DNA of 64,000 nt from CAVRQM01 sp965246915 (GTDB lineage Bacteria > Pseudomonadota > Alphaproteobacteria > Acetobacterales > Acetobacteraceae), in the NCBI GenBank assembly GCA_965246915.1, contig CBDFGB010000016.1, positions 106,473 to 170,472 on the forward strand. Reading direction: 5' to 3'. Below the pieces are notes generated by a model. That model had not been told where the DNA came from and did not search any database. It saw nothing but the letters and a program-made list of their open reading frames with translations. The first letter of the stretch is position 1. Each line of letters opens with the position of its first letter. The translations under genes and the position numbers were made by a program. Below are positions 42,405 to 51,326 of this stretch, piece by piece.

Positions 42405-44440
42405 TCAGCCGCCACGGCGACCGGCTGGCCGATCTCGGCGATGCAGGCTGCCATGGTCGGGCTGGCGCGGCTGATCGGGTCGGTCTGGTAATACGTTGCC
42501 AACCATGGCCGGAACGGCTCGCCGGACACCGCCGCGGTATCGCCGGCCGGCCCGGTCGTGTCGGAAATGCCGAACCGCGGCAGCATGCCGATCCGGCCGA
42601 ATACCGGGTTCACCTGTTCGAGCCGCTCGCGCAGCGTCTCGATATCGTCGTACGGCAACACCCGGCCAAGCACGGCGCTGAATGCCCGGAGGATCTTCCA
42701 GTCCTCGCGCGCATCGCCCGGCGGCGACACGGCGGCGAAGCCGCGCTGCACCCTCCCCTCGGTGTTGACGTAGGTGCCCGACTTCTCGGTGTAGGCCGCC
42801 CCTGGCAGGATCACATCGGCACGGGCCGCGCCACGGTCGCCGTGATGACCCTGATAGACGACAAAAGTCGAGGTCGGGATCGCCGCCACGTCGAACTCGT
42901 CTGCCCCGAGCAACCACAACAGGTCGACTCCACCGCTCGTCATGGCGGCGACATCCTTGCCGTTCGGACCAGGCAGAAAGCCAAGGTCGAGCGCGCCGAC
43001 ACGAGCGGCCGCTGTGTGCAGCACGTTGAACCCGTGCCAGTCGGCCTTGAGCATGCCGTGCTCACGCGCCAGCGCCCAGGCAGCCGCCAGCACCGCAGCC
43101 CCATCAGGACGCGCGAGCGCCGCCTGCCCGACGATCAGCATCGGCCGATTGGCCCCGCGAAGCACGTCCGCGAAATTGCCGAGGCTGACAAAACCCTCGC
43201 CGAGCCAGTGGGCGGGATACGTCAGGTCGACCTCCGCCCCCATCGCCCCCACCGCGATACCGCTCGCCAAGTAACGCTTGCGGATCCGTGCGTTCAGCAC
43301 CGGCGCCTCGATGCGCGGGTTGCAGCCGACCAGCAGCAGCGCGTCCGCCTCCTCGATCCCGGCGATCGACGTGTTGAACGTGTAGAAATCGCGCCGCGAA
43401 ACGTCCGCATGCGCCCCGTCCTGCCGGCAATCCAGATTCTCCGAGCCCAGCAGCGTGAGAACGTCCTTCAGCGCCAGCATGCTTTCCGCGTCGCAAAGAT
43501 TGCCGGCGATGGCGCCGATCCGGTCGGCCGCCACGCCTTTCAGGCGATCGGCGATCGCGGAGAACGCCTCGTTCCACGACGCCTTCGCGAGCTTGCCGCC
43601 GCGCCGGACCCAGCAGGAATCCAGCCGCCGGCGGCGCAGCCCGTCCACCGCGTGACGCGTCTTGTCGCCGATCCACACCTCGTTCACGTCGTCGTTCATC
43701 CGCGGCAGCACCCGCAGCACCTCGGTCCCGCGCGCGTCGATGCGGATGTTGCTGCCGATCGCGTCCAGCACGTCGATGCCGTCGGTCTTGCGCAGCTCCC
43801 ACGGCCGGGCCGCGAACGCATACGGTTTCGACGTCAGCGCGCCGACCGGGCAGACGTCGACCAAACACCCCGACAGCTCCGACGACAGCGCCATTTCGAC
43901 ATACGTGCCGATCTCGATGCTCTCGCCGCGCGACGTCGCCCCCATCTCCGGCACGCCGGCGATCTCCGACGCGAAGCGGACGCAACGGGTACAGGCGATG
44001 CACCGGTTCATGTGCGTCTCGACCAGCGGGCCGAGATACTTGTCCTTCACCGCCCGCTTGTTCTCGAGGAAGCGCGAATGCCCCAGGCCATAGCCCATGG
44101 ACTGATCCTGCAGGTCGCATTCGCCGCCCTGGTCACAGATCGGGCAATCGAGCGGATGATTGATGAGCAAGAACTCCATCACCCCGCGGCGCGCCTTGCG
44201 CACCATCGGGCTGTCGGTATGGACCACCATGCCCTCGGCGGTCGGATAGGAGCAGGATGCGAAGGGTTTCGGCGGCGCCTTCTCGATCTCGACCAGGCAC
44301 ATCCGGCAATTGCCAGCGACCGAAAGTTTCTCGTGGTAGCAGAAGCGCGGGATTTCCTTGCCCGCCGCCTCGCACGCCTGCAGCACGTTGCTCCCGGCGG
44401 GAACATCGACCTCGATGCCGTCAACCGTGAGCTTGGTCAT
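42401..44440 (-). CDS. nuoG: NADH-quinone oxidoreductase subunit G
   Basis: Peripheral-arm subunit with several iron-sulfur clusters. The N-terminal [2Fe-2S] ferredoxin has the Cys run CYHEKLSVAGNCRMC. Then come HPLDCPICDQGGECDLQDQ (His-Cys ligand cluster) and CIACTRCVRFASEIAG (4Fe-4S N4/N5 region). The large C-terminal domain is molybdopterin-oxidoreductase-like without cofactor. 679 residues, normal for the class. It is separated from nuoF by a pentapeptide gene and an inverted-repeat spacer. Confidence 0.96.
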   Translation of the reverse strand: MTKLTVDGIEVDVPAGSNVLQACEAAGKEIPRFCYHEKLSVAGNCRMCLVEIEKAPPKPFASCSYPTAEGMVVHTDSPMVRKARRGVMEFLLINHPLDCPICDQGGECDLQDQSMGYGLGHSRFLENKRAVKDKYLGPLVETHMNRCIACTRCVRFASEIAGVPEMGATSRGESIEIGTYVEMALSSELSGCLVDVCPVGALTSKPYAFAARPWELRKTDGIDVLDAIGSNIRIDARGTEVLRVLPRMNDDVNEVWIGDKTRHAVDGLRRRRLDSCWVRRGGKLAKASWNEAFSAIADRLKGVAADRIGAIAGNLCDAESMLALKDVLTLLGSENLDCRQDGAHADVSRRDFYTFNTSIAGIEEADALLLVGCNPRIEAPVLNARIRKRYLASGIAVGAMGAEVDLTYPAHWLGEGFVSLGNFADVLRGANRPMLIVGQAALARPDGAAVLAAAWALAREHGMLKADWHGFNVLHTAAARVGALDLGFLPGPNGKDVAAMTSGGVDLLWLLGADEFDVAAIPTSTFVVYQGHHGDRGAARADVILPGAAYTEKSGTYVNTEGRVQRGFAAVSPPGDAREDWKILRAFSAVLGRVLPYDDIETLRERLEQVNPVFGRIGMLPRFGISDTTGPAGDTAAVSGEPFRPWLATYYQTDPISRASPTMAACIAEIGQPVAVAAE

Positions 44441-44483
44441 GTCGCGCCCCCCCTGTAGGCGAAGACACCCCCTGTGCTTGTCC

Positions 44484-44615
44484 TGGCCGGGCTTGACCCG
44501 GCCACCGACGCGGCGCGACGACCGACGGCCGAGTCATTTCCGACGAATAGTGGCCCGCTTTCTCGCCGGAACGGCGGATGCCCCGCGCCGCGGGTGGCCG
44601 GGTCAAGCCCGGCCA
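44484..44615. repeat. 23-bp perfect inverted repeat in the spacer before nuoG
   Basis: Arms at 44484-44506 and 44593-44615 are exact inverted copies with core CCGGGCTTGACCCGG, surrounding 86 bases. The core is the same as at 37777-37843, so both belong to one dispersed family. It fills the 201-base gap between the pentapeptide gene and nuoG; short open frames crossing it show no protein features. Confidence 0.85.
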
Positions 44616-44641
44616 TGACGGAACAAAAACGGATTCAGTCA

Positions 44642-44914
44642 TCAGCCTGTGGGCCTTTCACGATAGGCAGAGAGCAAATCGCTGACCAGGATTCCCTCGA
44701 TCGTGACGTCCTTCATCTGACAGTCGACGAACGAAACGCCGCTGAGATTCGCGTTCTGGACGATGCTTCCGGAGAAGTTGACGTCCCGGAACAAGGATCC
44801 CGACAGGTTTACGTCGCCGAACTCGGTGGTGGAGAGGTTCACGTCCCAGAAGCGACTACCGACAAGGTTCGAGTTGAACACCTCGATCTTGTCATGCGAA
44901 TCCTTGATCTCCAC
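44642..44914 (-). CDS. Small pentapeptide-repeat protein embedded in the nuo operon
   Basis: About 12 consecutive five-residue units, e.g. EFGDV-NLSGS-LFRDV-NFSGS-IVQNA-NLSGV, with Leu/Phe at the centre of each unit, predict a right-handed quadrilateral beta-helix. The C-terminus DVTIEGILVSDLLSAYRER is a short helix that may mediate dimerisation. The GTG at 44914 has GGAG seven bases upstream and lies four bases after the nuoF stop; it gives 90 residues. A longer frame upstream is only a nuoF shadow. Function is unknown; some pentapeptide proteins mimic DNA, others are scaffolds. Confidence 0.8.
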   Translation of the reverse strand: MEIKDSHDKIEVFNSNLVGSRFWDVNLSTTEFGDVNLSGSLFRDVNFSGSIVQNANLSGVSFVDCQMKDVTIEGILVSDLLSAYRERPTG

Positions 44915-44918
44915 GGCC

Positions 44919-46223
44919 CTACTCCGCCGCCATCGCAAGCGGCCGGCCGCTGCTCGCCTTGTACGCGGCGATGCGCGCCTCCATCTCCGGCCGGAAATGG
45001 CGGATAAGCCCTTGGATCGGCCAGGCCGCCGCGTCGCCCAGCGCGCAGATCGTGTGCCCCTCAACCTGGCGCGTCACCTGATCGAGCATGTCGATCTCCG
45101 ACGGCTCGGCGCGGCCCTGCACCATCCGGTACATCACCCGCATCATCCAGCCCGTACCCTCGCGACAGGGCGTGCATTGGCCGCAGCTCTCGTGCTTGTA
45201 GAACTGCGACAGACGCGCGATGGCGCGGATGATGTCGGTGGACTTGTCCATCACGATCACCGCCGCCGTGCCCAGCCCGCTTTTCACGTCGCGCAATGAA
45301 TCAAAATCCATCAGGACGGTGTCGCAGATGGACTTCGGGATGACCGGCACCGACGCGCCGCCCGGGATGACGGCAAGCAGGTTGTCCCAGCCGCCGCGCA
45401 CCCCGCCGCAATAGGTGTCGATCAGCTCGCGCAACGGGATCCCGAGTTCCTCCTCGACATTGCACGGCTTGTTCACATGCCCGCTGATGCAATAGATCTT
45501 CGTGCCGGTGTTCTTCGGCCGCCCGAGACCCGCGAACCACTCCGCTCCCCGCCGCAGGATCTCGGGGGCCACAGCGATCGATTCCACGTTGTTGACCGTG
45601 GTCGGGCAGCCGTACAAACCGACACCGGCCGGGAACGGCGGCTTCAGCCGGGGCATGCCCTTCTTGCCCTCGAGGCTTTCCAGAAGTGCTGTTTCCTCAC
45701 CGCAGATGTAAGCGCCTGCCCCACGATGCAGATACAGGTCGAAGTCGAAGCCGGACCCGGATGCGTTCTTGCCGATCAGCCCCGCCTCGTATGCCTCGTC
45801 GATCGCCGCCTGGAGATTCCTCGCCTCTGCAAAGTATTCGCCGCGAATATAGATGTAGCAGACGTGCGCGCCCATCGCGAACGAGGCGATGAGACACCCC
45901 TCGATCAGCTTGTGCGGATCGTGTCGCATGATGTCGCGGTCCTTGCACGTCCCTGGCTCGCTCTCGTCGGCATTCACCACAAGGTAGTGCGGCCGGTCAC
46001 CCACCGTCTTCGGCATGAACGACCATTTCATGCCCGTCGGGAAACCCGCGCCGCCGCGCCCGCGCAGGCCGGACGCCTTCATCGTCTCGATGATTGCGTC
46101 CCGCCCGCGCGCGATGATGCCCGCCGTGCCGTCCCAGTCGCCGCGCGAACGCGCTCCGGCGAGCCGCCAGTCATGCACACCATACAGATTGGTAAAAATG
46201 CGGTCGCGATCGTGCAACATCAC
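44919..46223 (-). CDS. nuoF: NADH-quinone oxidoreductase subunit F
   Basis: NADH-oxidising flavoprotein subunit. FMN site GLRGRGGAGFPTGMKWSFMP, NADH site GAGAYICGEETALLESLEG, and the [4Fe-4S] N3 motif ESCGQCTPCREGTGW with a distal Cys in GHTICALGDAAAWPIQGL. 434 residues. ATGA overlap with nuoE. Confidence 0.97.
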   Translation of the reverse strand: MMLHDRDRIFTNLYGVHDWRLAGARSRGDWDGTAGIIARGRDAIIETMKASGLRGRGGAGFPTGMKWSFMPKTVGDRPHYLVVNADESEPGTCKDRDIMRHDPHKLIEGCLIASFAMGAHVCYIYIRGEYFAEARNLQAAIDEAYEAGLIGKNASGSGFDFDLYLHRGAGAYICGEETALLESLEGKKGMPRLKPPFPAGVGLYGCPTTVNNVESIAVAPEILRRGAEWFAGLGRPKNTGTKIYCISGHVNKPCNVEEELGIPLRELIDTYCGGVRGGWDNLLAVIPGGASVPVIPKSICDTVLMDFDSLRDVKSGLGTAAVIVMDKSTDIIRAIARLSQFYKHESCGQCTPCREGTGWMMRVMYRMVQGRAEPSEIDMLDQVTRQVEGHTICALGDAAAWPIQGLIRHFRPEMEARIAAYKASSGRPLAMAAE

Positions 46224-46822
46224 GTCCTCATATCGAGCAGCGTCGTCGGCCCGCCGTCCGGTGCCGACGTCTGCCGGCCGGTCATCGATCCCGGCTTTGG
46301 CAACGTTTCGCCACGCTTGAGCGCCTGCAGCAGCCGCGTCGTGCTTTCGCCGTCCATGTCCTCATAGTAATCGTCGTCGACCTGCAGCACCGGCGCGTTC
46401 ACGCAGGCACCGAGGCATTCGACCTCGGTCATCGTGAACAGCCCGTCCACGCTGGTTTCTTTCCAGCCCTTGATGCCGGTGACGCGCCGGCACGCGGCGG
46501 TCACGTCATCGGAGCCGCGCAACCAGCACGGCGTCGTCGTGCAGACCTGGAGGTGATACTTCCCGATCGGCACCGTGTTGAACATGAGGTAGAACGTCGC
46601 GACCTCGTAGACGCGGATAGGCGGCATGCCGAGACGGTGCGCCACCGCATCCATCGCCGGACGCGGCACCCAGGCGCTGCCGCTGGCGCGCTTCATCTGG
46701 TCCTGCACCGCGTACAGAGCCGGCAGCACCGCGCTCGCCTGCCGCCCCACCGGATATTTCTGCACCCAGCGGTCGATTTCGGCCGCGGTTCGCTCATCGA
46801 ACGCAAAGTCTTCCGCGCTCAT
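46220..46822 (-). CDS. nuoE: NADH-quinone oxidoreductase subunit E
   Basis: Thioredoxin-fold [2Fe-2S] (N1a) subunit. The four ligands are in CTTTPCW and VECLGACVNAP. VYEVATFYLMFN is the conserved pre-cluster segment. The start at 46822 overlaps nuoD (ATGA), giving 200 residues; the open frame continues upstream to 47236 only as a shadow of nuoD. Confidence 0.96.
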   Translation of the reverse strand: MSAEDFAFDERTAAEIDRWVQKYPVGRQASAVLPALYAVQDQMKRASGSAWVPRPAMDAVAHRLGMPPIRVYEVATFYLMFNTVPIGKYHLQVCTTTPCWLRGSDDVTAACRRVTGIKGWKETSVDGLFTMTEVECLGACVNAPVLQVDDDYYEDMDGESTTRLLQALKRGETLPKPGSMTGRQTSAPDGGPTTLLDMRT

Positions 46823-48048
46823 CGGTCGATCTCGCCGAACACCACGTCGAGCGATCCGATGATCGCCACCGCGTCGGCCAGCATATGTCGCTTGCTCATC
46901 ACTTCGATCGCCTGCAAGTGGGCAAAGCCAGTCGACCGGATCTTGCACCGATACGGCCGGTTCGTCCCGTCGGCGACCAAGTAGACGCCGAACTCGCCCT
47001 TCGGCGATTCGACGACGGTATACGTACTTCCCGCCGGAACGTGAAAGCCCTCGGTGTAGAGCTTGAAGTGATGGATAAGTGCTTCCATCGACCGTTTCAT
47101 CTCCGCCCGCGGCGGCGGCGAGAATTTCGCATCGGCGATCTTGATCGGACCTGGCCGCATCCGTTGCAGACACTGCCCGATAATCTTCACGCTCTCCCGC
47201 ATCTCGGCGAGCCGCACGAGATAGCGGTCGTAGCAATCGCCGTGACGGCCGACCGGGATGTCAAACTTCACTTGATCATACATTTCGTACGGCTGCGACC
47301 GGCGCAGGTCCCAGGGCACGCCCGACGCGCGGAGACACGGGCCCGTGAACCCCCAGGCCAGCGCGTCCTCGGCGCTCATGATGCCGATATCGACCGTGCG
47401 CTGCTTCCAAATGCGATTGCCGGTCAGCAAGTCTTCCAGATCGTCTAGAAATTTCGGAAATGTCGCCGCCCACGCCGCAATCTTGGCATCCAGCCCGACC
47501 GGCATGTCGCTGTGCACGCCACCCGGTCGAAAATAGTTCGCATGCAACCGTGCGCCGGACACCGCCTCGTGGAATTCGAGCAGCTTCTCGCGCTCCTCGA
47601 ACCCCCACAGGCTCGGCGTGATGGCGCCGACATCGAGCGCGTAGGTCGTGACGTTCAGCAGATGGTTCAGCACACGGGTGATCTCGCTGAACAAGGTGCG
47701 GATCCACTTGGCCCGCTCCGGGACGTCGATGCCCAAAAGCTTTTCGATCGCCAAGGCGAATGGATGCTCCATGCACATCGGACTGACGTAGTCGAGGCGA
47801 TCGAAATACGGCATCGCCTGTGTGTAGGTCTTATATTCGATGAGTTTCTCGGTGCCGCGATGCAGCAGGCCGATATGCGGGTCGGCGCGATCGACCACCT
47901 CGCCGTCCATCTCGAGAATGAGGCGCAGCACGCCGTGAGCCGCCGGATGCTGCGGCCCGAAATTGATGGCATGGCTGTCAATCTCGACGACCTTGGTGTT
48001 CGGTCCCGTCACGTTTCCGGAAACATCGTCGAGCACGGTCTGGCTCAT
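46819..48048 (-). CDS. nuoD: NADH-quinone oxidoreductase subunit D
   Basis: 49-kDa-type subunit lining the quinone site, related to NiFe hydrogenase large subunits. It has FGPQHPAAHGVLRLILEMDGE with the quinone-contact His, HRGTEKLIEYKTYTQ and the DYVSPMCMEHPFA loop. The C-terminus ends in VVFGEIDR, as usual. 409 residues. Overlaps nuoC by four bases. Confidence 0.97.
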   Translation of the reverse strand: MSQTVLDDVSGNVTGPNTKVVEIDSHAINFGPQHPAAHGVLRLILEMDGEVVDRADPHIGLLHRGTEKLIEYKTYTQAMPYFDRLDYVSPMCMEHPFALAIEKLLGIDVPERAKWIRTLFSEITRVLNHLLNVTTYALDVGAITPSLWGFEEREKLLEFHEAVSGARLHANYFRPGGVHSDMPVGLDAKIAAWAATFPKFLDDLEDLLTGNRIWKQRTVDIGIMSAEDALAWGFTGPCLRASGVPWDLRRSQPYEMYDQVKFDIPVGRHGDCYDRYLVRLAEMRESVKIIGQCLQRMRPGPIKIADAKFSPPPRAEMKRSMEALIHHFKLYTEGFHVPAGSTYTVVESPKGEFGVYLVADGTNRPYRCKIRSTGFAHLQAIEVMSKRHMLADAVAIIGSLDVVFGEIDR

Positions 48049-48689
48049 GGCTTCGGCTCCGGCGCAGGCAACCTGGTGCGCGACTCATGCGCCTTCTCGT
48101 CGCCCGGCAAGGTCGTGATCGCCTCCCAGGGCGACATGAAATCGAAATTGCGGAAGTCCTGTGTCAGTTTCACGGGCTCGTACACGACCTGCTTGCGCTC
48201 ATCATCGTACCGCACCTCGACGTAGCCGGTCAGCGGAAAGTCTTTCCGCAGCGGATGCCCCTCGAACCCGTAATCGGTCAGGATCCGGCGCAAATCCGGC
48301 TGATTGCGAAACGGAATACCGAACAAATCCCACGTCTCCCGCTCCCACCACGTCGCCACGGGCCACACCCCGCACACGGAAGGGACCGCCTCGCCCTCGG
48401 CCGCGCCGACCACCACCCGGATGCGCTGGTTGAGAGACACGGAGAGAAGATTGTAGACGACCTCGAACCGCGGCGTGCGGTCCGGCCAGTCGACGCCGCA
48501 CAAATCCATCATCTGCTCAAAACGGAAGCGGCTGTCGTCACGCAGCGCCATGCAAACGTCAACGATGGCATCGGCCCGCGCGCCGACGACGAGTTCACCC
48601 TTCTGGACTGCGGCCGACAGCACGCCCGGTATGCCTCCGGCCGCCTCGACCAGCGCGTTCGTGGCGGTTAGGACGACCGCCTCAGCCAC
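48045..48689 (-). CDS. nuoC: NADH-quinone oxidoreductase subunit C
   Basis: 30-kDa-type subunit at the base of the peripheral arm. The signature is WWERETWDLFGIPFRNQPDLRRILTDYGFEGHPLRKDFPLTGY, here given in its order of short blocks: ERETWDLFGI, RRILTDYGF, HPLRKDFP. The GTG at 48689 overlaps nuoB by eight bases with GGACGG upstream; 214 residues. An ATG at 48902 in frame belongs to a nuoB shadow. Confidence 0.95.
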   Translation of the reverse strand: MAEAVVLTATNALVEAAGGIPGVLSAAVQKGELVVGARADAIVDVCMALRDDSRFRFEQMMDLCGVDWPDRTPRFEVVYNLLSVSLNQRIRVVVGAAEGEAVPSVCGVWPVATWWERETWDLFGIPFRNQPDLRRILTDYGFEGHPLRKDFPLTGYVEVRYDDERKQVVYEPVKLTQDFRNFDFMSPWEAITTLPGDEKAHESRTRLPAPEPKP

Positions 48690-49242
48690 GAAGGACCGTC
48701 CCCGTGCGTCGAATCTTCTTCTGCAGCTGCATGATGCCGTAGACCAGCGCCTCGGCCGTGGGTGGGCAGCCCGGCACGTAGATGTCCACCGGGACCACCC
48801 GGTCGCAGCCGCGAACCACGCTGTAGCTATAATGGTAGTAGCCGCCGCCGTTGGCGCAGGAGCCCATCGAAATGACCCAGCGCGGCTCAGGCATCTGGTC
48901 ATAGACCTTCCGCAACGCCGGGGCCATCTTGTTGGTCAGGGTGCCGGCGACGATCATCACGTCGCTCTGGCGCGGAGAGGCGCGCGGGATGATTCCCATG
49001 CGGTCCAAATCGTAGCGTGGCATATAGGCGTGGATCATCTCGACCGCGCAGCAGGCGAGCCCGAAGGTCATCGGCCACAGACTGCCGGTGCGCGCCCAGT
49101 TCACCAGTTTGTCCATATTGGCGACGACGAAGCCTTTGCCCTCGATCTCGCCAGTAATCCCGCCAATCACCGCGTCCTGCGCCTCGCCGGGCGGCAGATG
49201 CGCTCGATTCCACGCGATATCGGTCTCTGTCGTCTGGCTCAT
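48682..49242 (-). CDS. nuoB: NADH-quinone oxidoreductase subunit B
   Basis: Holds terminal cluster N2. The tandem cysteines lie in FGLACCAVEMIHA; the other two ligands are in GSCANGGGYYHYSYSVVRGC and PVDIYVPGCPPTAEAL. 186 residues, normal. Separated from nuoA by 31 bases. Confidence 0.97.
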   Translation of the reverse strand: MSQTTETDIAWNRAHLPPGEAQDAVIGGITGEIEGKGFVVANMDKLVNWARTGSLWPMTFGLACCAVEMIHAYMPRYDLDRMGIIPRASPRQSDVMIVAGTLTNKMAPALRKVYDQMPEPRWVISMGSCANGGGYYHYSYSVVRGCDRVVPVDIYVPGCPPTAEALVYGIMQLQKKIRRTGTVLRG

Positions 49243-49273
49243 CAGCCTGCTCCTTCGGCGCCGCGGCTCGTCG

Positions 49274-49639
49274 TCACTCCCAATCCAGGGCGCCCTTGTT
49301 CCACTCGTAGATGAAGCCGACGGTCAACACGGCAAGGAAGGCAAGCATCGACAGAAAGCCGAACAGCCCGATTTCCGACAGGCTCACCGCCCACGGGAAC
49401 AGGAACGCGACTTCCAGGTCGAAGATGATGAACAGAATGGCAACGAGGTAGAACCGCACATCGAACCGCCGGCGCGCGTCGTCGAACGCCTCGAACCCGC
49501 ACTCGTAGGCCGAGACCTTCTCCGGATAGGGCTTCTGGTGCCCGGCGAGCAGCGAACCACCGATCATCGCGGTGGCAATGACGCCGGCGATGACCATGAA
49601 CACGATGATCGGGAAATAGCTGGCCAGAAGCTGCGGCAT
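49274..49639 (-). CDS. nuoA: NADH-quinone oxidoreductase subunit A
   Basis: First gene of the complex I operon. Three membrane helices, with the conserved loop KVSAYECGFEAFDDARRRFDVRFYLVAILFIIFDLE in part: YECGFEAFD and FIIFDLEVAFL. GGGGA lies five bases before the ATG. 121 residues. The operon promoter should lie in 49640-49778, but I found no convincing boxes. Confidence 0.97.
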   Translation of the reverse strand: MPQLLASYFPIIVFMVIAGVIATAMIGGSLLAGHQKPYPEKVSAYECGFEAFDDARRRFDVRFYLVAILFIIFDLEVAFLFPWAVSLSEIGLFGFLSMLAFLAVLTVGFIYEWNKGALDWE

Positions 49640-49778
49640 GTCTGTCCCCTTTCTCGCCTGCGCCCGTGCCGGGGTCGCTTTCGCACCGCAGCAAGCATAG
49701 GCGGTCCGGCATTCGCGCCATAGAGCCTATGTTGGGTCTGGGCAACCGGCCGGCAAAAGGCTTGCGATACGGAGAAAA

Positions 49779-49855
<77 letters not shown>

Positions 49856-49914
49856 ATCGGCAAGGCGCGCTACCTAAGACCCGCGTGCCCGCAGGTCAAG
49901 CCGCCGGGGCGGAT

Positions 49915-50352
49915 TCAGGCGCCCACGCTGCCGGAGTCGGTCAGAACACACCCGCTGATGCGCCAAAGACCGTCCTGGCCTCGCTCCATCATGTAGAGCG
50001 CGGTGCGTGCAACGCCGTCCGGGCCCTCGACGTCCACATGCTGGACGACTTGTCCTTGCACCGTCTCGACGACGCCGAACTGCGTGGTGCGCGGGCGGTA
50101 GACGGGCTGGTAGGCGTGCCGCACCATCGCAAGGAATTGGTCGGCGTCATTGCCAAACAGGCCCTTGATGTTGGGCGCCGCGAATGCGAACGCTGCCGCC
50201 GCGTCGTCGCGACGGAAAGCAGCCATCTGGTCGCGGATCACCTGCACGATGGCCTCGCGGTCGCCCGGCGAGACTGTCGTGGCCTCCTGGGCCAGCAGGG
50301 GCCCGGACCACGCCATGGCGATCGACAAAAAGATAAGCCTGAGCGTGCGCAT
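49915..50352 (-). CDS. DUF4864 domain secreted protein
   Basis: Residues 1-22 form a signal peptide (LIFLSIAMAWSGPLLAQ). The mature 120 residues look like an NTF2-like/DUF4864 fold: REAIVQVIRDQMAAFRRDDAAAAFAFAAPNIKGLFG in blocks, then YRPRTTQFGVVETVQGQVVQHVDVEG and a final WRISGCVL. Probably periplasmic; the role of the family is unknown. The ATG at 50352 follows GAGGA. 145 residues. Confidence 0.82.
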   Translation of the reverse strand: MRTLRLIFLSIAMAWSGPLLAQEATTVSPGDREAIVQVIRDQMAAFRRDDAAAAFAFAAPNIKGLFGNDADQFLAMVRHAYQPVYRPRTTQFGVVETVQGQVVQHVDVEGPDGVARTALYMMERGQDGLWRISGCVLTDSGSVGA

Positions 50353-50472
50353 GGGGTCCTCGGGTTTGGAACGCAACACCTCGATGCAAGCCCGCTTCGA
50401 CCCACTGCTTCAAGACATTCCGCAACCCATGCCCTCGCTGGCTGTTCACGATCTTGAACACGGGAGCCGCGC

Positions 50473-50751
50473 ATGGCACGCACCGTTCGCCCACGAGCTC
50501 GGGACGTCCGCATGGGCCAATTTGAGTGGTGGGTCGCGCGGGTGATGACCGGCGCGGCGCTCGCCGTCGCGAGCGGCGCGACCCGTGCGGCGGACCCAGC
50601 GACATTGCCGCAAGATCAGGTCGTCGTTCCGGCACCGCAGGTCGATCCGGCAATACAGACACCGCCACCGGTGGCGCAGGATGGCCCCACGACACCCGTA
50701 ATCCCGCCACCCGGCACGAAAGGCGGCAATCTAACTGTCCTCCCGAAATAG
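50473..50751 (+). CDS. Small Pro-rich putative secreted protein
   Basis: An N-terminal basic segment and a hydrophobic stretch (VARVMTGAALAVASGATRAA) look like a signal peptide. A 50-residue tail, rich in Pro, Gln and Val, has no domain (PAPQVDPAIQTPPPVAQ). GGGAG lies six bases before the ATG at 50473; an ATG at 50512 is an alternative. 92 residues. Not recognised; coding status is moderately supported by the start site and signal-like segment only. Confidence 0.5.
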   Translation: MARTVRPRARDVRMGQFEWWVARVMTGAALAVASGATRAADPATLPQDQVVVPAPQVDPAIQTPPPVAQDGPTTPVIPPPGTKGGNLTVLPK

Positions 50752-50769
50752 GGCGGTGACGGACGGGAA

Positions 50770-50841
50770 TGGGCGGTGACGGGATCGAACCGCCGACCCT
50801 CTCGGTGTAAACGAGACGCTCTACCGCTGAGCTAACCGCCC
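50770..50841 (-). tRNA. tRNA-Val (anticodon TAC)
   Basis: On the minus strand GGGCGGT pairs perfectly with ACCGCCC. The anticodon stem TCTCG/CGAGA holds the loop TTTACAC with TAC. The T-arm GGTTCGATCC and discriminator A are normal. CCA is not encoded. 72 bases. A 12-base copy of its 3' end lies at 50751-50762. Confidence 0.95.
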
Positions 50842-50907
50842 CCGTCGGACATCCCGGCCATGGCGATGCAGGTATGGTTGCGTGACGCCGGTATCCGGTC
50901 CGCGACC

Positions 50908-51180
50908 TTAATTCACTGCGTCCTTGAGATTTTTGCCGGGCTTGAAGCGCACCGACGTCGATGCGGCGATCGCCAGTTCTTCCCCGGTCCGCGGGTTACG
51001 GCCGGTGGACGCCTTGCGGGTCGTCGTCGTGAAACTGCCAAACCCGGTCAGCCGCACCTCCTCCTTGCTTTTTAGCCCGCCTTCGATCGCTGAAAAGACG
51101 GCCTCGACTGCCCTGGTCGCCACTGCACGTTGCAGCCCGGTCTCCTCGGCGACTTTTGCCACCACATCGTTCTTGTTCAC
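50908..51180 (-). CDS. hup: HU-family DNA-binding protein
   Basis: Histone-like dimeric nucleoid protein. The signature GFGSFTTTTRKASTGRNPRTGEE (in part GRNPRTGE) includes the DNA-bending arm, with Pro at the intercalating tip. MNKNDVVAKVAEETGL starts helix 1. The GTG at 51180 has AAGGAG six bases upstream. 90 residues. Placed downstream of lon as in many proteobacteria. Confidence 0.95.
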   Translation of the reverse strand: MNKNDVVAKVAEETGLQRAVATRAVEAVFSAIEGGLKSKEEVRLTGFGSFTTTTRKASTGRNPRTGEELAIAASTSVRFKPGKNLKDAVN

Positions 51181-51326
51181 AGCGCGCTCCTTGCTGCCTC
51201 AACATTGTAGACGCTCGCACCCAGTTTACGGTACGAGTCGAACCCCCGTGAGACTGATTGCACTTTTTGCCGGCGGCAAGAGGCGCCGGCGCATCCGCAC
51301 CGGCGCCGTACGCACTTCATGACAAA

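Noticed and set aside
42329..44458. 709-codon plus-strand frame opposite nuoG
   Set aside because: Shadow frame; nuoG carries all cluster-binding cysteines in the other strand.
44421..44642. Small open frames across the nuoG-pentapeptide spacer
   Set aside because: They are produced by the inverted repeat (PSWPGLTRPP-like peptides), a common artefact of this repeat type.
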